Part shown: positions 35,822 through 44,682 of the stretch, piece by piece
How positions within the stretch are numbered: the first letter of the stretch is position 1
Layout of the letters: each line of letters opens with the position of its first letter
DNA from: Bacteroidota bacterium
Lineage (GTDB): Bacteria; Bacteroidota; Bacteroidia; Chitinophagales; BACL12
Reading direction: 5' to 3'
NCBI GenBank assembly: GCA_016706865.1
Contig: JADJIS010000002.1
Span: forward strand, 682,001 to 746,000
Length of the DNA stretch: 64,000 nt
Position numbers and translations under genes: made by a program
Notes under the pieces: generated by a model
The model's input: the letters and a program-made list of their open reading frames with translations, nothing else
What the model was told of the DNA's origin: nothing
Database searches by the model: none

Positions 35822-37375
35822 TTGGAAAGGGAACTGATTATTAATTCAACTCCAACCGGAGCTGAAATTGCATTATTAGAGGATAAGCGTCTTGTTGAAA
35901 TTCATCGCGATACGCAAAGCAGCAGATTTAATGTGGGTGATTTTTATCTCGGAAGAGTTAAAAAGATCACTCCGGGATTAAATGCCTGTTTTGTTGATGT
36001 TGGATTTGAACGCGATGCTTTTTTGCATTATACGGACCTGAATCCTCAGTTCCGCTCCATTTATAAATATACCAAAGCAGCTCAGGAAGGTCATCCGGCC
36101 AAAATGGCAAATTTTGAAAAAGAACCGGAGATCGTTAAAACAGGTAAGATCAACAATGTTATTGCTAAAAATCAGCATATACTTGTTCAGATAATAAAAG
36201 AACCTATTCAAACTAAAGGTCCGAGGTTGAGTTGCGAATTATCACTTGCTGGAAGATATCTTGTGCTTACTCCATTTAATGAAGTGGTTGGTGTATCAAG
36301 AAAAATTGATTCGGCAGTTGAAAGAAAAAGACTTCAGGGTGTAATTGAACAATTAAGACCCAAAGGTTTTGGGGTGATAATTAGAACAGTTGCTGAGGGA
36401 GTTCCAACACCTAAATTGCACGAAGATCTCAACGAATTAGTTGCACAGTGGAACGAGATAACAAAACGACTCGAAAAATTACAAGCTCCACAAATTGTTT
36501 ACAGCGAAACAAGAAAAACAAATACTTTATTAAGAGATGTACTCAATGCTTCCTTCAACAATATTGTCGCCAACGACGAAAATATTGCTAAAGAAATGCG
36601 TGATTATGTAAAGAAGGTGAGTCCGGGTACAGAAAAAATGGTAACCTTTCACAATAATCCGAAATCGGTTTTTGAACAATACGGAGTTACCAAACAAATT
36701 AAATCTCTTTTTGGAAGAACAGTAAATATGGACAGCGGTGCATATTTAATTGTAGAGCATACAGAAGCATTACACGTAATTGATGTGAACAGCGGAAATA
36801 AAACTGCAGTTAAAGGAGATCAGGAACAAAATGCTCTTGCCGTAAATATGGAAGCCGCGCGTGAAATTGCGCGTCAATTACGTTTGCGCGATCTTGGTGG
36901 GATTATAATTATCGACTTTATCGATATGCGCCATCCGGATAATAAACGGACTGTGTTCAATGCCTTGAAAGAAGCGATGGAAAACGACAGGGCAAAACAT
37001 ACCATACTTCCAGTTTCCAAATTCGGACTTGCGCAAATTACACGTCAGCGTGTTCGTCCCGAAGTAAATATTACAACATCAGAAGTGTGCCCAACCTGCA
37101 ATGGCACAGGAAAAATAGAAGCCAGTATTTTATTGGTGGATGATATAGAACGCAAAATTAAATACCTCGTTAAAAATCAAAATCAGAAGTACATTAAATT
37201 GGTTGTGCATCCATTCGTAGAAGCCTTCATTAAAAAAGGAAGATGGTTCCGCAGCACTCAATGGAAATGGTATTTCGAATATAAACAAAAGATCCATGTG
37301 ATGGGAAGCGATGATTTCTTTTTAACGGAATTTAGATTTTTTGATAAGGGTGATGAGGAAATAATTGTGGAATAG
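35822..37375 (+). CDS. Rne/Rng family endoribonuclease
   Basis: RNase E/G-type endonuclease of 517 aa for mRNA decay and rRNA maturation. Order of elements: S1 RNA-binding domain (about 38-130), DNase I-like catalytic domain with the two acidic sites HVIDVNSGNK and IIIIDFIDMRHPDN, and the zinc-link CPTCNGTG (near 424). There is no long degradosome-scaffold tail. The start is TTG: it gives the expected family N-terminus MERELIINSTPTGAEIALLE, and no in-frame ATG occurs until about residue 97. It ends the IHF-like/TPR/bS22-like cluster. Confidence 0.93.
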   Translation: MERELIINSTPTGAEIALLEDKRLVEIHRDTQSSRFNVGDFYLGRVKKITPGLNACFVDVGFERDAFLHYTDLNPQFRSIYKYTKAAQEGHPAKMANFEKEPEIVKTGKINNVIAKNQHILVQIIKEPIQTKGPRLSCELSLAGRYLVLTPFNEVVGVSRKIDSAVERKRLQGVIEQLRPKGFGVIIRTVAEGVPTPKLHEDLNELVAQWNEITKRLEKLQAPQIVYSETRKTNTLLRDVLNASFNNIVANDENIAKEMRDYVKKVSPGTEKMVTFHNNPKSVFEQYGVTKQIKSLFGRTVNMDSGAYLIVEHTEALHVIDVNSGNKTAVKGDQEQNALAVNMEAAREIARQLRLRDLGGIIIIDFIDMRHPDNKRTVFNALKEAMENDRAKHTILPVSKFGLAQITRQRVRPEVNITTSEVCPTCNGTGKIEASILLVDDIERKIKYLVKNQNQKYIKLVVHPFVEAFIKKGRWFRSTQWKWYFEYKQKIHVMGSDDFFLTEFRFFDKGDEEIIVE

Positions 37376-37803
37376 AGATATCGATTTTTTTCGCAAAGTA
37401 TTTTATGTTGGTTAGTGTAAATTCTACACTAACATTTTCAGTGAAGATATTCTACGCTTATTAGATGCCCGGCAGCTGCTTCCCGAAAGTGCCCCAGCAG
37501 TGTCTTAACACGGATAATCGCAAGTACTCAAAATAAAATAAATTTTAATAAAGTATTTAAACTTTCAATTCGTTCAGAATGGTGAGACGCTGCTGAACCT
37601 AGAATCGGCAGCGTCTCACAGTATGATTATTTAATAGGAGTGAAGACACTGCCTTTGCATTCCTTTGGTGCGACGCTGATGGATTATTTCGTTAAGCTCG
37701 CTAATTTCAATCACCTGAACACCCTCGTTCCAATTCCGGCAGCGTCCCATTTGAAGTTTGATATAACCCAAAATAGTGCGCTTATGGAGGCACTGCCGGG
37801 GCA
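37376..37803. other. Gene-free spacer with a bounded hairpin element
   Basis: No gene recognised. Imperfect inverted repeats bound about 316 nt: GTGCCCCAGCAGTGTC (37489-37504) and GGCACTGCCGGGGCAC (37789-37804), complementary at 14 of 16 positions. Between them is a perfect 12-bp hairpin (37582-37619) and further GCGACGCTG / CAGCGTCCC pieces near 37670 and 37740. The right boundary overlaps the stop codon of the neighbouring small membrane protein. It looks like a degenerate non-autonomous repeat element; this is inference. Confidence 0.55.
37582..37619. repeat. 12-bp perfect hairpin
   Basis: GTGAGACGCTGC and GCAGCGTCTCAC pair over 12 bp around a 14-nt loop. There is no T-run after either side, so it is not a standard terminator. 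It resembles the palindromic GAGACGCTGC-type repeats scattered in some Bacteroidota genomes. Confidence 0.75.
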
Positions 37804-38265
37804 CTAAGGAGATTGTCGCATTCTATTAAAAATTCCACCAATTAAATTTATCACTAATATTGTTTGGGCAATGGAGAATATTAAAAAAAGCACTATAGAG
37901 GAATTTCTTATAACTAAATTAATATCAGCAAATTGTATCCCATTTGATATAGCTATTTCAAATAAATTTTGATCGAATGTCATTACAAATGCGATAATAA
38001 GGATTGATATTAATGTTAATATAATATGCAATCTACTTAAGATAATTGATATTAGTATTTTAGAAGTAAGTTTATAAATTAGCCAATAACACATACATAA
38101 CAAGGATAACAAAATAAAAATAAATGTATTTGCGATTACGAAATAAGTATCGTGCATTCTGATATCAAATGATTTATCAATTACAAAAAAAGAAATACTG
38201 AACAGAAAGATCGCAACAATAATAAACAGAGTATGTGGTTTTTGTCTGATATTCATTTCTCTCAA
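37804..38265 (-). CDS. Small four-helix membrane protein with an oxidase-like HDTYFVIA motif
   Basis: Uncharacterised 153-aa protein with about four hydrophobic helices. After the first helix it carries DIRMHDTYFVIANTF, which resembles the HDTYxVVAHFH segment of heme-copper oxidase subunit I. The two heme-ligating histidines of that segment (HFH) are replaced by NTF, so it cannot bind heme the same way. It overlaps the upstream propeller gene by 4 nt (ATGA) and is therefore translated with it. Function unknown; the oxidase resemblance is a motif-level observation only. Confidence 0.65.
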   Translation of the reverse strand: MREMNIRQKPHTLFIIVAIFLFSISFFVIDKSFDIRMHDTYFVIANTFIFILLSLLCMCYWLIYKLTSKILISIILSRLHIILTLISILIIAFVMTFDQNLFEIAISNGIQFADINLVIRNSSIVLFLIFSIAQTILVINLIGGIFNRMRQSP

Positions 38266-40574
38266 AACTTAAACATCCAATCTTCCTTCCCCGTCTCCGA
38301 ATTAATAGCTACACAAACAAAATTATCATCCAGATCAGGATGTGTTTTGAATACAAAATAGATCTTGTCGTTTAGAGTGTAAATACGAATAAGTTCGGCT
38401 TTGATTCCTAAAAGTGTTGTTATATCGAGTTTCCAATTTATGGTTTCGTTGTCGTAGTTGTATTTTGTGATGATCTGATGAGCTTCGGGAGAAATTTTGT
38501 CGTGGTGCCAGATATAAAATGTTTTTTCGGAATTATTGAGTCGTAATGGGGAGTGTCCTTTCCCGGTAAATTGAAATTGGTTGTTGAGTGAAATTCCATT
38601 AGTTAAAAATTCTGCATCAATAAATTGATTGGAATTTAAAACTGTGCTTTTGGGTTCGGTGTCGGATTTATTTTCTTTCACTTTAAATGTTGCAACCGAA
38701 TTTTTTTCCTCAAAACTAATTTCCCTTCCGTCTTGTAATAAAAGATCGTGTTGAAACATATTTTGTAAACGCATGCGATAAAACTTTACATAAGAATTTT
38801 CGCTCATCCAGTTCTCATAATTTTTATTTTCCGGAGCTTCAACTTCTTTTATTTCTTTATTTAAAAGATTATAAGCATAATGTAATCCATTTTGTGTTGT
38901 AACATAAATGGTGTTGTGGCGGGTATCCATCCCAATAAATTTATCTTCCATTGCATCGTCATACCTTGTTGTATTTACCAAAGGCGATTCCACTCCTGCT
39001 TTTTTTAATAAGGAACTAAAACTATCATCGGTAATTTTCAGATCGGGCAAAGATCTGGAGTGAATGCTGTTTTCACGGGAATAAAACCAACATTTACCAT
39101 CACTCATTCCGAGGTAATAGGGTAGTGTTTCAGAATTCCCTTTTATCGCTTCCATTTTTTTTAATTCTTTACCTGTAATGGCATCAATTACATTGATCTT
39201 ATAATCCGTTCTTCCGTTTACAAAAAATCCATCCTGACTTAATTTTGTGAAATAGCTGCTCGCCGCAATAAAATACGTTTTCCCATTTTGTATTGCTGCT
39301 CCTAAATAATAGAGTTGCGAATAATAATCATCTTTGCTGATGGTTGTTTTCCAATATATCTTTCCTGTTTTAGCATCAAGTGATAATAGTTGATTATTAA
39401 TTCCAATAAATAAGGTATCACCTCTGTTAAAACTTCCCGTAATGGTATAAGAACTACCATGATTATTTAATATAATTCCTGTCTTTACAGAGTATTCCGA
39501 TTTTAAAGTTTTTGTATTTAATAAAGTTATTATCAGGTTTGTTTTATCCCCGATTTTATCCGAATGAAAAATGATACTTTTTTCATTTCCGAGAAAGGTA
39601 GGATTTATGTATTTACTGAGTTCGGTATTATATTCTGATAAAAATACCGGTGAAATATATTTGCCTGCCGTATTATTTCCTGTTTCTTTTTTTACTGGAA
39701 TTATGCAATCGCTTTTAACTATGGTGCGAACTGACTTCCCATCAAAAGAGTATGTGCAACTGTCTATTCCCATTACTCTGTCAGCAGTATGTCCTATGTC
39801 GGAAAATGATGTTAAGTCAGAAGCCGATTTCATTATCTCCTGATATACTGCATCCATATCCGGCATTTCGCCCATTTTAGCTCTTTCTGTTATGTCGGAA
39901 ATAAGATCATCTAAACTTCTTGTTTCTACCGAAATATTTGGGGCGGCAACAGTTGAAAAATTTGTTGCGTCAATAAAAATTCTTTTTCCGGTGATAGTGG
40001 TGATCATTAATGAATTGGAATTTTTATCGTAGGCATATAATTCTTCTAAATTTCCTAAATAATCATTGGCCATAGCAATTCCTTCGGAGAGATCTCTGTT
40101 TCCGCTGATAATATTATCCTGTGTATGTTTTGTTTCGAAATCGGCTAATTGAATTCCGTGTAAACCATCTTTTTTGTTATACATCCATATCACATCATGC
40201 CCCACGCCTAATATTTTTGTGAATGCTTCGTGATAGTCGCCGAGCACTTCGCGGTTAACTTGTTCTCCAGTACTTAAGTCACGTAATGTAAGTCGAACAT
40301 CGGTGGAACCGCTTCTTTGTGTAAATCCACCGGAGCGTTCATAAATGCGGGTTTTAAAAACACCTTCCAGACTCAATAAATAATTTTTGCCTTGCATCTC
40401 CACAGGAAACACCTGATATAAACTTGTGGCGTCACTCGATTTACCGGAACGGAGCATTCCTGATCTGCCGCATTCTTTAAAGGAAAAGAAAAATACGACG
40501 CTCATTATTGCAACTATAACTACAGCGCCTATTGCGAGGTAAGGTCCTCTTCGGGTGGGTTCGTGGAAGGTCAT
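38262..40574 (-). CDS. Membrane-anchored PQQ-like beta-propeller protein
   Basis: Protein of 770 aa with one N-terminal transmembrane helix (about 12-32) and a long extracytoplasmic part. Propeller-type strands are visible as LLSLDAKTGKIYWKT near 400, INVIDAITGKELKKM near 470 and VAINSETGKEDWMFKF at the C-terminus, the W-docking repeat pattern of PQQ-like propellers. An N-terminal segment of about 250 residues is not clearly repeat-like. No catalytic residues or PQQ/Ca site were recognised. It forms a two-gene unit with the downstream HDTYFVIA membrane protein. Role unknown. Confidence 0.7.
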   Translation of the reverse strand: MTFHEPTRRGPYLAIGAVVIVAIMSVVFFFSFKECGRSGMLRSGKSSDATSLYQVFPVEMQGKNYLLSLEGVFKTRIYERSGGFTQRSGSTDVRLTLRDLSTGEQVNREVLGDYHEAFTKILGVGHDVIWMYNKKDGLHGIQLADFETKHTQDNIISGNRDLSEGIAMANDYLGNLEELYAYDKNSNSLMITTITGKRIFIDATNFSTVAAPNISVETRSLDDLISDITERAKMGEMPDMDAVYQEIMKSASDLTSFSDIGHTADRVMGIDSCTYSFDGKSVRTIVKSDCIIPVKKETGNNTAGKYISPVFLSEYNTELSKYINPTFLGNEKSIIFHSDKIGDKTNLIITLLNTKTLKSEYSVKTGIILNNHGSSYTITGSFNRGDTLFIGINNQLLSLDAKTGKIYWKTTISKDDYYSQLYYLGAAIQNGKTYFIAASSYFTKLSQDGFFVNGRTDYKINVIDAITGKELKKMEAIKGNSETLPYYLGMSDGKCWFYSRENSIHSRSLPDLKITDDSFSSLLKKAGVESPLVNTTRYDDAMEDKFIGMDTRHNTIYVTTQNGLHYAYNLLNKEIKEVEAPENKNYENWMSENSYVKFYRMRLQNMFQHDLLLQDGREISFEEKNSVATFKVKENKSDTEPKSTVLNSNQFIDAEFLTNGISLNNQFQFTGKGHSPLRLNNSEKTFYIWHHDKISPEAHQIITKYNYDNETINWKLDITTLLGIKAELIRIYTLNDKIYFVFKTHPDLDDNFVCVAINSETGKEDWMFKF

Positions 40575-40618
40575 GTTTCAAAATTAAAATAAATTGGGGT
40601 GATTGAAAAGTTTCTTGC

Positions 40619-40740
40619 AGAACGGGTTTCCCGCAGAGTTCGCAGAGGTGCAGAGGTTGCAGAGTTTTTATGGCGTGGGACTGCAGATGGAAATTAAACA
40701 GTAAATAAATCCGCGAAATTCGTGCAATCCATCAGAATCT
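40619..40740. repeat. Degenerate GCAGAG-type intergenic repeats
   Basis: In the 182-nt gap upstream of the propeller gene there are clustered GCAGAGTTCGCAGAGGTGCAGAGG units (about 40632-40660) and a CCGCGAAATTCGTGCAATCC block near 40710. These are of the kind commonly scattered between Bacteroidota genes. No open frame or promoter stands out. Confidence 0.45.
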
Positions 40741-40756
40741 GTGATTCAAATGGTTT

Positions 40757-42412
40757 TTAGGATAAGTATTTTCCTTCAATCGGCATTCTCCTCCCAAATC
40801 CAAATGCTTTCGGTGATATCCGCAAAACGGGAGGAAATTGGTATCGTTTCCATTCGTTGCTGTTTACCATTTTGAGGGTTCTTTTTACGGTGAATTCGTC
40901 AAAGCCGAGGGCTAAAATATCCTGAGGACTTTGATGTAATTCTATATATTGATATAATATTTTATCTAAAATATCATAAGGTGGTAAGGTGTCCTGATCT
41001 TTTTGTCCGGGGCGTAATTCGGCGCTTGGTGGTTTGGTAATAATATTCTGCGGAATTATTTGTTTATCGCGATTGATATATTTTACTAATTCGTACACCT
41101 CTGTTTTATATAGATCGGCAAGTACTGCTATTCCTCCGCAAAGGTCACCATATAAAGTTCCGTAACCGACAGCGGCTTCACTTTTATTTGTTGTATTTAA
41201 TAAAATATATCCGTGTTTATTGCACATCGCCATTAGTGTTAGTCCGCGAATACGTGCCTGAATATTTTCTTCCGTTACATCAAAAGGTTTATTTTCAAAA
41301 AAAGGATTTAATTCGCTGTAAATAGATTCGTAAATATTTTTAATGGGAATTGTTTGATGTTTCATTCCGATATTTTCTGCAAGTGCCAAAGCATCGGTAA
41401 CCGAATGTCCGGTGGAAAATTGGGAAGGCATTAATAATCCCATTACGTTTTCAGAACCAAGTGCTTCCGCTGCAAGAACTGCGGTAACTGCAGAATCAAT
41501 TCCACCACTTAATCCGAGAATTGCTTTTTTAAATCCTAATTTTTCAAAATAATTTTTTATTCCTGTAATTAATGCGCGATAGATCAGATCGATCTTTTCT
41601 TTTGGCTGAACATGATCTTCTGTTTGTGTTTTTGCGGAATTAATTACTTCATCCAGGTCGAATATTCTCATCTGCTCAACAAAATATTCCATCTCCTCAA
41701 ACACAACAGAGTTGGCATTTACAACTATGCTTCCACCATCAAAAATGAGATCGGTTTGGGCTCCGCAGTGGTTGACATAAAAAACAGGAATTTTATATTT
41801 AGCTGTATTAGCTTTCAGGGTTTCTATTCTTCCTGCTGCGTGATCATAATCAAAAGGGGACGCAGAAATATTCAGCATCACTTCCGGTTTTATTTTATCC
41901 TTTATCAAAACATCCATGGGACAAGCTTTGTACATCGGATTATCATTTCCAACATTCCAAAGATCTTCGCAAACAGTGAATGCTATTTTTCTTCCTTTAA
42001 ATTCTATGTTTTGGAATTCTGTTCCCGGTTCGAAATAACGGTATTCATCAAAAATATCATAAGTAGGTAATAATGCTTTATTGATGATATGTTTTATTTC
42101 TCCCTCATAAATAAAAAATGCAGAATTGTGTAAGTCTTTTCCTTCGATTTTAGGATTTCGCGATGGTGATCCAACCACTACAGCAATATTTTTAGTGAGT
42201 GGTTTAATTTTTTCAATTACTTCGTAACACTTATCAATAAAATCATCAAAATTTAAAAAATCTCTGGGAGGATAACCACAAACGCAGAGTTCGGGAAATA
42301 AAATAATATCACTCCCTTGATTTTCTGCTTTAGTGATATAATCGGCGATCTTCAGAAAATTTTCTTCAAAATTTCCGATATGTACATTTATTTGTGCGAG
42401 GGCTATTTTCAT
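40757..42412 (-). CDS. nadE: Glutamine-dependent NAD+ synthetase
   Basis: Makes NAD+ from nicotinic acid adenine dinucleotide with glutamine as nitrogen donor. The N-terminal nitrilase-type amidase domain has the Glu-Lys-Cys set (Glu41 in LFPELCVCGY, Lys in NKALLPTYD, Cys in FTVCEDLWN). The C-terminal synthetase domain has the ATP loop GLSGGIDSAVTA. I chose the ATG giving MKIALAQINVHIGNF (551 aa). The start codon directly abuts the T-run of a terminator-like hairpin. Relatives often lie near gldB, as here. Confidence 0.96.
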   Translation of the reverse strand: MKIALAQINVHIGNFEENFLKIADYITKAENQGSDIILFPELCVCGYPPRDFLNFDDFIDKCYEVIEKIKPLTKNIAVVVGSPSRNPKIEGKDLHNSAFFIYEGEIKHIINKALLPTYDIFDEYRYFEPGTEFQNIEFKGRKIAFTVCEDLWNVGNDNPMYKACPMDVLIKDKIKPEVMLNISASPFDYDHAAGRIETLKANTAKYKIPVFYVNHCGAQTDLIFDGGSIVVNANSVVFEEMEYFVEQMRIFDLDEVINSAKTQTEDHVQPKEKIDLIYRALITGIKNYFEKLGFKKAILGLSGGIDSAVTAVLAAEALGSENVMGLLMPSQFSTGHSVTDALALAENIGMKHQTIPIKNIYESIYSELNPFFENKPFDVTEENIQARIRGLTLMAMCNKHGYILLNTTNKSEAAVGYGTLYGDLCGGIAVLADLYKTEVYELVKYINRDKQIIPQNIITKPPSAELRPGQKDQDTLPPYDILDKILYQYIELHQSPQDILALGFDEFTVKRTLKMVNSNEWKRYQFPPVLRISPKAFGFGRRMPIEGKYLS

Positions 42413-42440
42413 AAAAAAAGTCACGCTTTTTGGGCGTGAC
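42413..42440 (-). terminator. Terminator-like hairpin abutting the nadE start codon
   Basis: GTCACGC (42420-42426) and GCGTGAC (42434-42440) form a perfect 7-bp stem. Read on the minus strand it is followed by seven Ts (42419-42413), and the next base begins the nadE ATG. It lies 28 nt after the upstream outer membrane protein gene, which it probably terminates, but it also occupies the position of the nadE ribosome-binding region. Confidence 0.8.
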
Positions 42441-42468
42441 AAATTTAATTCAATTATTTATAATCTGA

Positions 42469-43143
42469 TCAGAATAAAACGCCCAGGCGTATACCGAATT
42501 GTTTAAGAGTTGAACTATTATCGTCGATATCATCATCAATAACATTTGCAAATCCATTTTGGAAAAATATACCCGCCATAATAGCGGTATTTTCTGCCAT
42601 AGAATATTCTAATCCCGCACCTAAGGTTAAACTCACATTCAGCAATTGATATTGAGAGCCAGATTCGTTGTCTTTATCTCTGAAATTGGTATCCTCATAT
42701 AAAACAGTTCCATCAATGGAATAATCACCTCTTGCTTTGATACAAACTCCCGGGGTTACACCAAATTGTCCGTAGTAACTAATATAATTTATTTCGTTAG
42801 TGCGCAATCTCACTGTTAATGGTATTTCAATATATTGTGTTTTAGCATCCCATTCAGAAGTTATGTCAACGGGGCCAACAGTATCTATATAAGTAATTCC
42901 GGAATTTGCGTAGTTAATAATCAAGCCCGTTGAAAAAGCATATCTTTCAACACTTCCTATCGTTTGATCGAAAAGTAATCCATATTGGAAGCCAAATTTG
43001 GTTCCTATGTTCTCTGATTGGTCTCCTTCCACTCTCAACCAGTCAAAAACCGGCGAGGCGGTTAGTCCGAAACGAAACTCTTGTGCGCGTACGGTGCTTA
43101 TCACCATACAAAATATTGCAACAGATAATATAATTTTCTTCAT
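42469..43143 (-). CDS. Outer membrane beta-barrel protein (porin-like)
   Basis: Protein of 224 aa with a signal peptide ending near VRAQ and a barrel-type body with aromatic-rich alternating strands (FRFGLTASPVFDWLRV, YISYYGQFGVTPGVCI, GAGLEYSMAENTAIMAG) and a C-terminal strand ending GVLF. It fits the OmpA-like/PorT-like eight-strand barrel group. It is transcribed toward nadE and terminated by the hairpin at 42413-42440. A CAAAGATA (minus-strand -7 box) lies at 43170-43177. Function unknown. Confidence 0.75.
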   Translation of the reverse strand: MKKIILSVAIFCMVISTVRAQEFRFGLTASPVFDWLRVEGDQSENIGTKFGFQYGLLFDQTIGSVERYAFSTGLIINYANSGITYIDTVGPVDITSEWDAKTQYIEIPLTVRLRTNEINYISYYGQFGVTPGVCIKARGDYSIDGTVLYEDTNFRDKDNESGSQYQLLNVSLTLGAGLEYSMAENTAIMAGIFFQNGFANVIDDDIDDNSSTLKQFGIRLGVLF

Positions 43144-43185
43144 ACCTTTTTAGTTTTACAGTTGAAAAGCAAAGATAAAGCAAAC

Positions 43186-44244
43186 ATGTACTACAAACAT
43201 AAGTCATTTTTCATTAACACGTATATTTTATTGCTGTTAGTTTTTCTGTTTTCTGCATGTAAAAAGGAAAATAAAAATCCTGATCCTGACATTTCTGATA
43301 TAATCTCACCGAATGTGGAGATCATAAGATTGGAAAAATTAATGTCGACGGCAAACAGTGATAATTATGGGGAAATTTATGCTCAGATCGAAAATCAACA
43401 TCCGGACCTGTTCCGTTCATACTATAAAAATTTCTGGGGATTCACACCCAACGATAGTTTTTCTATTGATGCTGTATATGATTCTCTATTTTCCAATACA
43501 GGAGGAAACGAATGGATGAACCGTCTTTTGGACAGTGTAAATCTGGAATATGAAAATTTGGATGACGTTACCGAAGATCTCAATAAGGCATTGACCTATT
43601 ATAAATATTATTTTCCCGACAGCACCTTACCTCAATTTTATACCTATATCGGCCCTTTTGTTTATTGGACTTTATTCGACAGCACTTCGCTGGGAATAGA
43701 ACTGGATATGTATATGGGAGAACACTTTGCCAATTTTGGCAACTTCGAAAATAATATGCCGCAATATATAATTACCCGCTGTGCGGAACCTTATATAGTT
43801 ATAAATATTATGAAGAGTCTTGTGGATGGTGCAATTGCAGATCTCGGTGCCGATGCAACTATTTTGGATGCGATGCTGGCTCAAGGAAAAATGTTATACT
43901 ATCTCGATTGTGTGCTTCCAAAGGTTGAAGACTCCATAAAAATGGGTTATACAAAGGAACAAATTATCTGGTGTGGGGAAAATGAAGGGGAAATATGGAA
44001 ATTTTTAGCCGGACAAGAACTATTATTTTCAAAGCGGGGAGATGAAAAGAGGCGGTATACCGATGAAGCTCCAACCTCTGTCGGCATGCCTGCCGAATCA
44101 CCGGGAAGGGCCGCGGTGTGGACCGGTTGGCAGATAGTGCGTTCTTACATGCGCGAAAATCCGGATGTAGATCTCATAGAATTATTTAATGACCCTGATG
44201 CTTTATCCATACTTAAAAAATCGGGATATGAGCCGGGCGATTGA
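43186..44244 (+). CDS. gldB: Gliding motility lipoprotein GldB
   Basis: Lipoprotein of 352 aa related to GldB, essential for gliding in Flavobacterium. The signal peptide ends at the lipobox LFSAC (Cys25). The body has family features such as EIYAQIENQHPDLFRSY, KYYFPDSTLPQFYTYI, and PGRAAVWTGWQIVRSYM near the end. I chose the ATG giving MYYKHKSFFINTYIL; a TTG 24 nt upstream is possible. In Flavobacterium gldB is followed by gldC; here the next gene is apaG, convergent and only 2 nt away. It is divergent from an outer membrane barrel gene. Confidence 0.87.
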   Translation: MYYKHKSFFINTYILLLLVFLFSACKKENKNPDPDISDIISPNVEIIRLEKLMSTANSDNYGEIYAQIENQHPDLFRSYYKNFWGFTPNDSFSIDAVYDSLFSNTGGNEWMNRLLDSVNLEYENLDDVTEDLNKALTYYKYYFPDSTLPQFYTYIGPFVYWTLFDSTSLGIELDMYMGEHFANFGNFENNMPQYIITRCAEPYIVINIMKSLVDGAIADLGADATILDAMLAQGKMLYYLDCVLPKVEDSIKMGYTKEQIIWCGENEGEIWKFLAGQELLFSKRGDEKRRYTDEAPTSVGMPAESPGRAAVWTGWQIVRSYMRENPDVDLIELFNDPDALSILKKSGYEPGD

Positions 44245-44246
44245 GA

Positions 44247-44627
44247 TCAGTTCAACATAAAAGGTGCTATCATCTGAAACTCCGGAATAACAACATCAAA
44301 GTGTTTGCCATCGAGTTTTTTGATCATGAGGTAGGTTCCTTTCATTTTCCCCATTGGTGCTATAAGATTGCATCCTGATACATATTGATGAAAGGCTCCG
44401 GGAACAATAACCGGGGTTTCACCAACCACACCTTCACCCTCTACCTCCCGCCAAATGCCCATACCGTCATAAATATGCCAGTGCCTGCGAAGTAATTGAA
44501 CCGTGTTTTCACTCTTGTTTTCAATAGTTACACGATACGCAAATACAAACTCTCCATTTTTGGAATAGTTGTGCTGGAAGAATGTTTCCACACTAACTTT
44601 AACACCTTGAGTAATGCTTGTTACCAT
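44247..44627 (-). CDS. apaG: ApaG domain protein
   Basis: Single ApaG/DUF525 immunoglobulin-like domain, 126 aa. It starts MVTSITQGVKVSVETFF and has the conserved FAYRVTIENKSENTVQLLRRHW, GEGVVGETPVI and GTYLMIKKLDG stretches. Historical labels such as Co2+/Mg2+ efflux rest on Salmonella corA-resistance phenotypes and do not define its chemistry. It lies downstream of gmk on the same strand with a 55-nt gap, and its stop faces the gldB stop. Confidence 0.93.
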   Translation of the reverse strand: MVTSITQGVKVSVETFFQHNYSKNGEFVFAYRVTIENKSENTVQLLRRHWHIYDGMGIWREVEGEGVVGETPVIVPGAFHQYVSGCNLIAPMGKMKGTYLMIKKLDGKHFDVVIPEFQMIAPFMLN

Positions 44628-44682
44628 ATTGTGAGGAATAAGACTGTAAATGTAAGTGATATTTTTTCTTACCCCTCTACTT

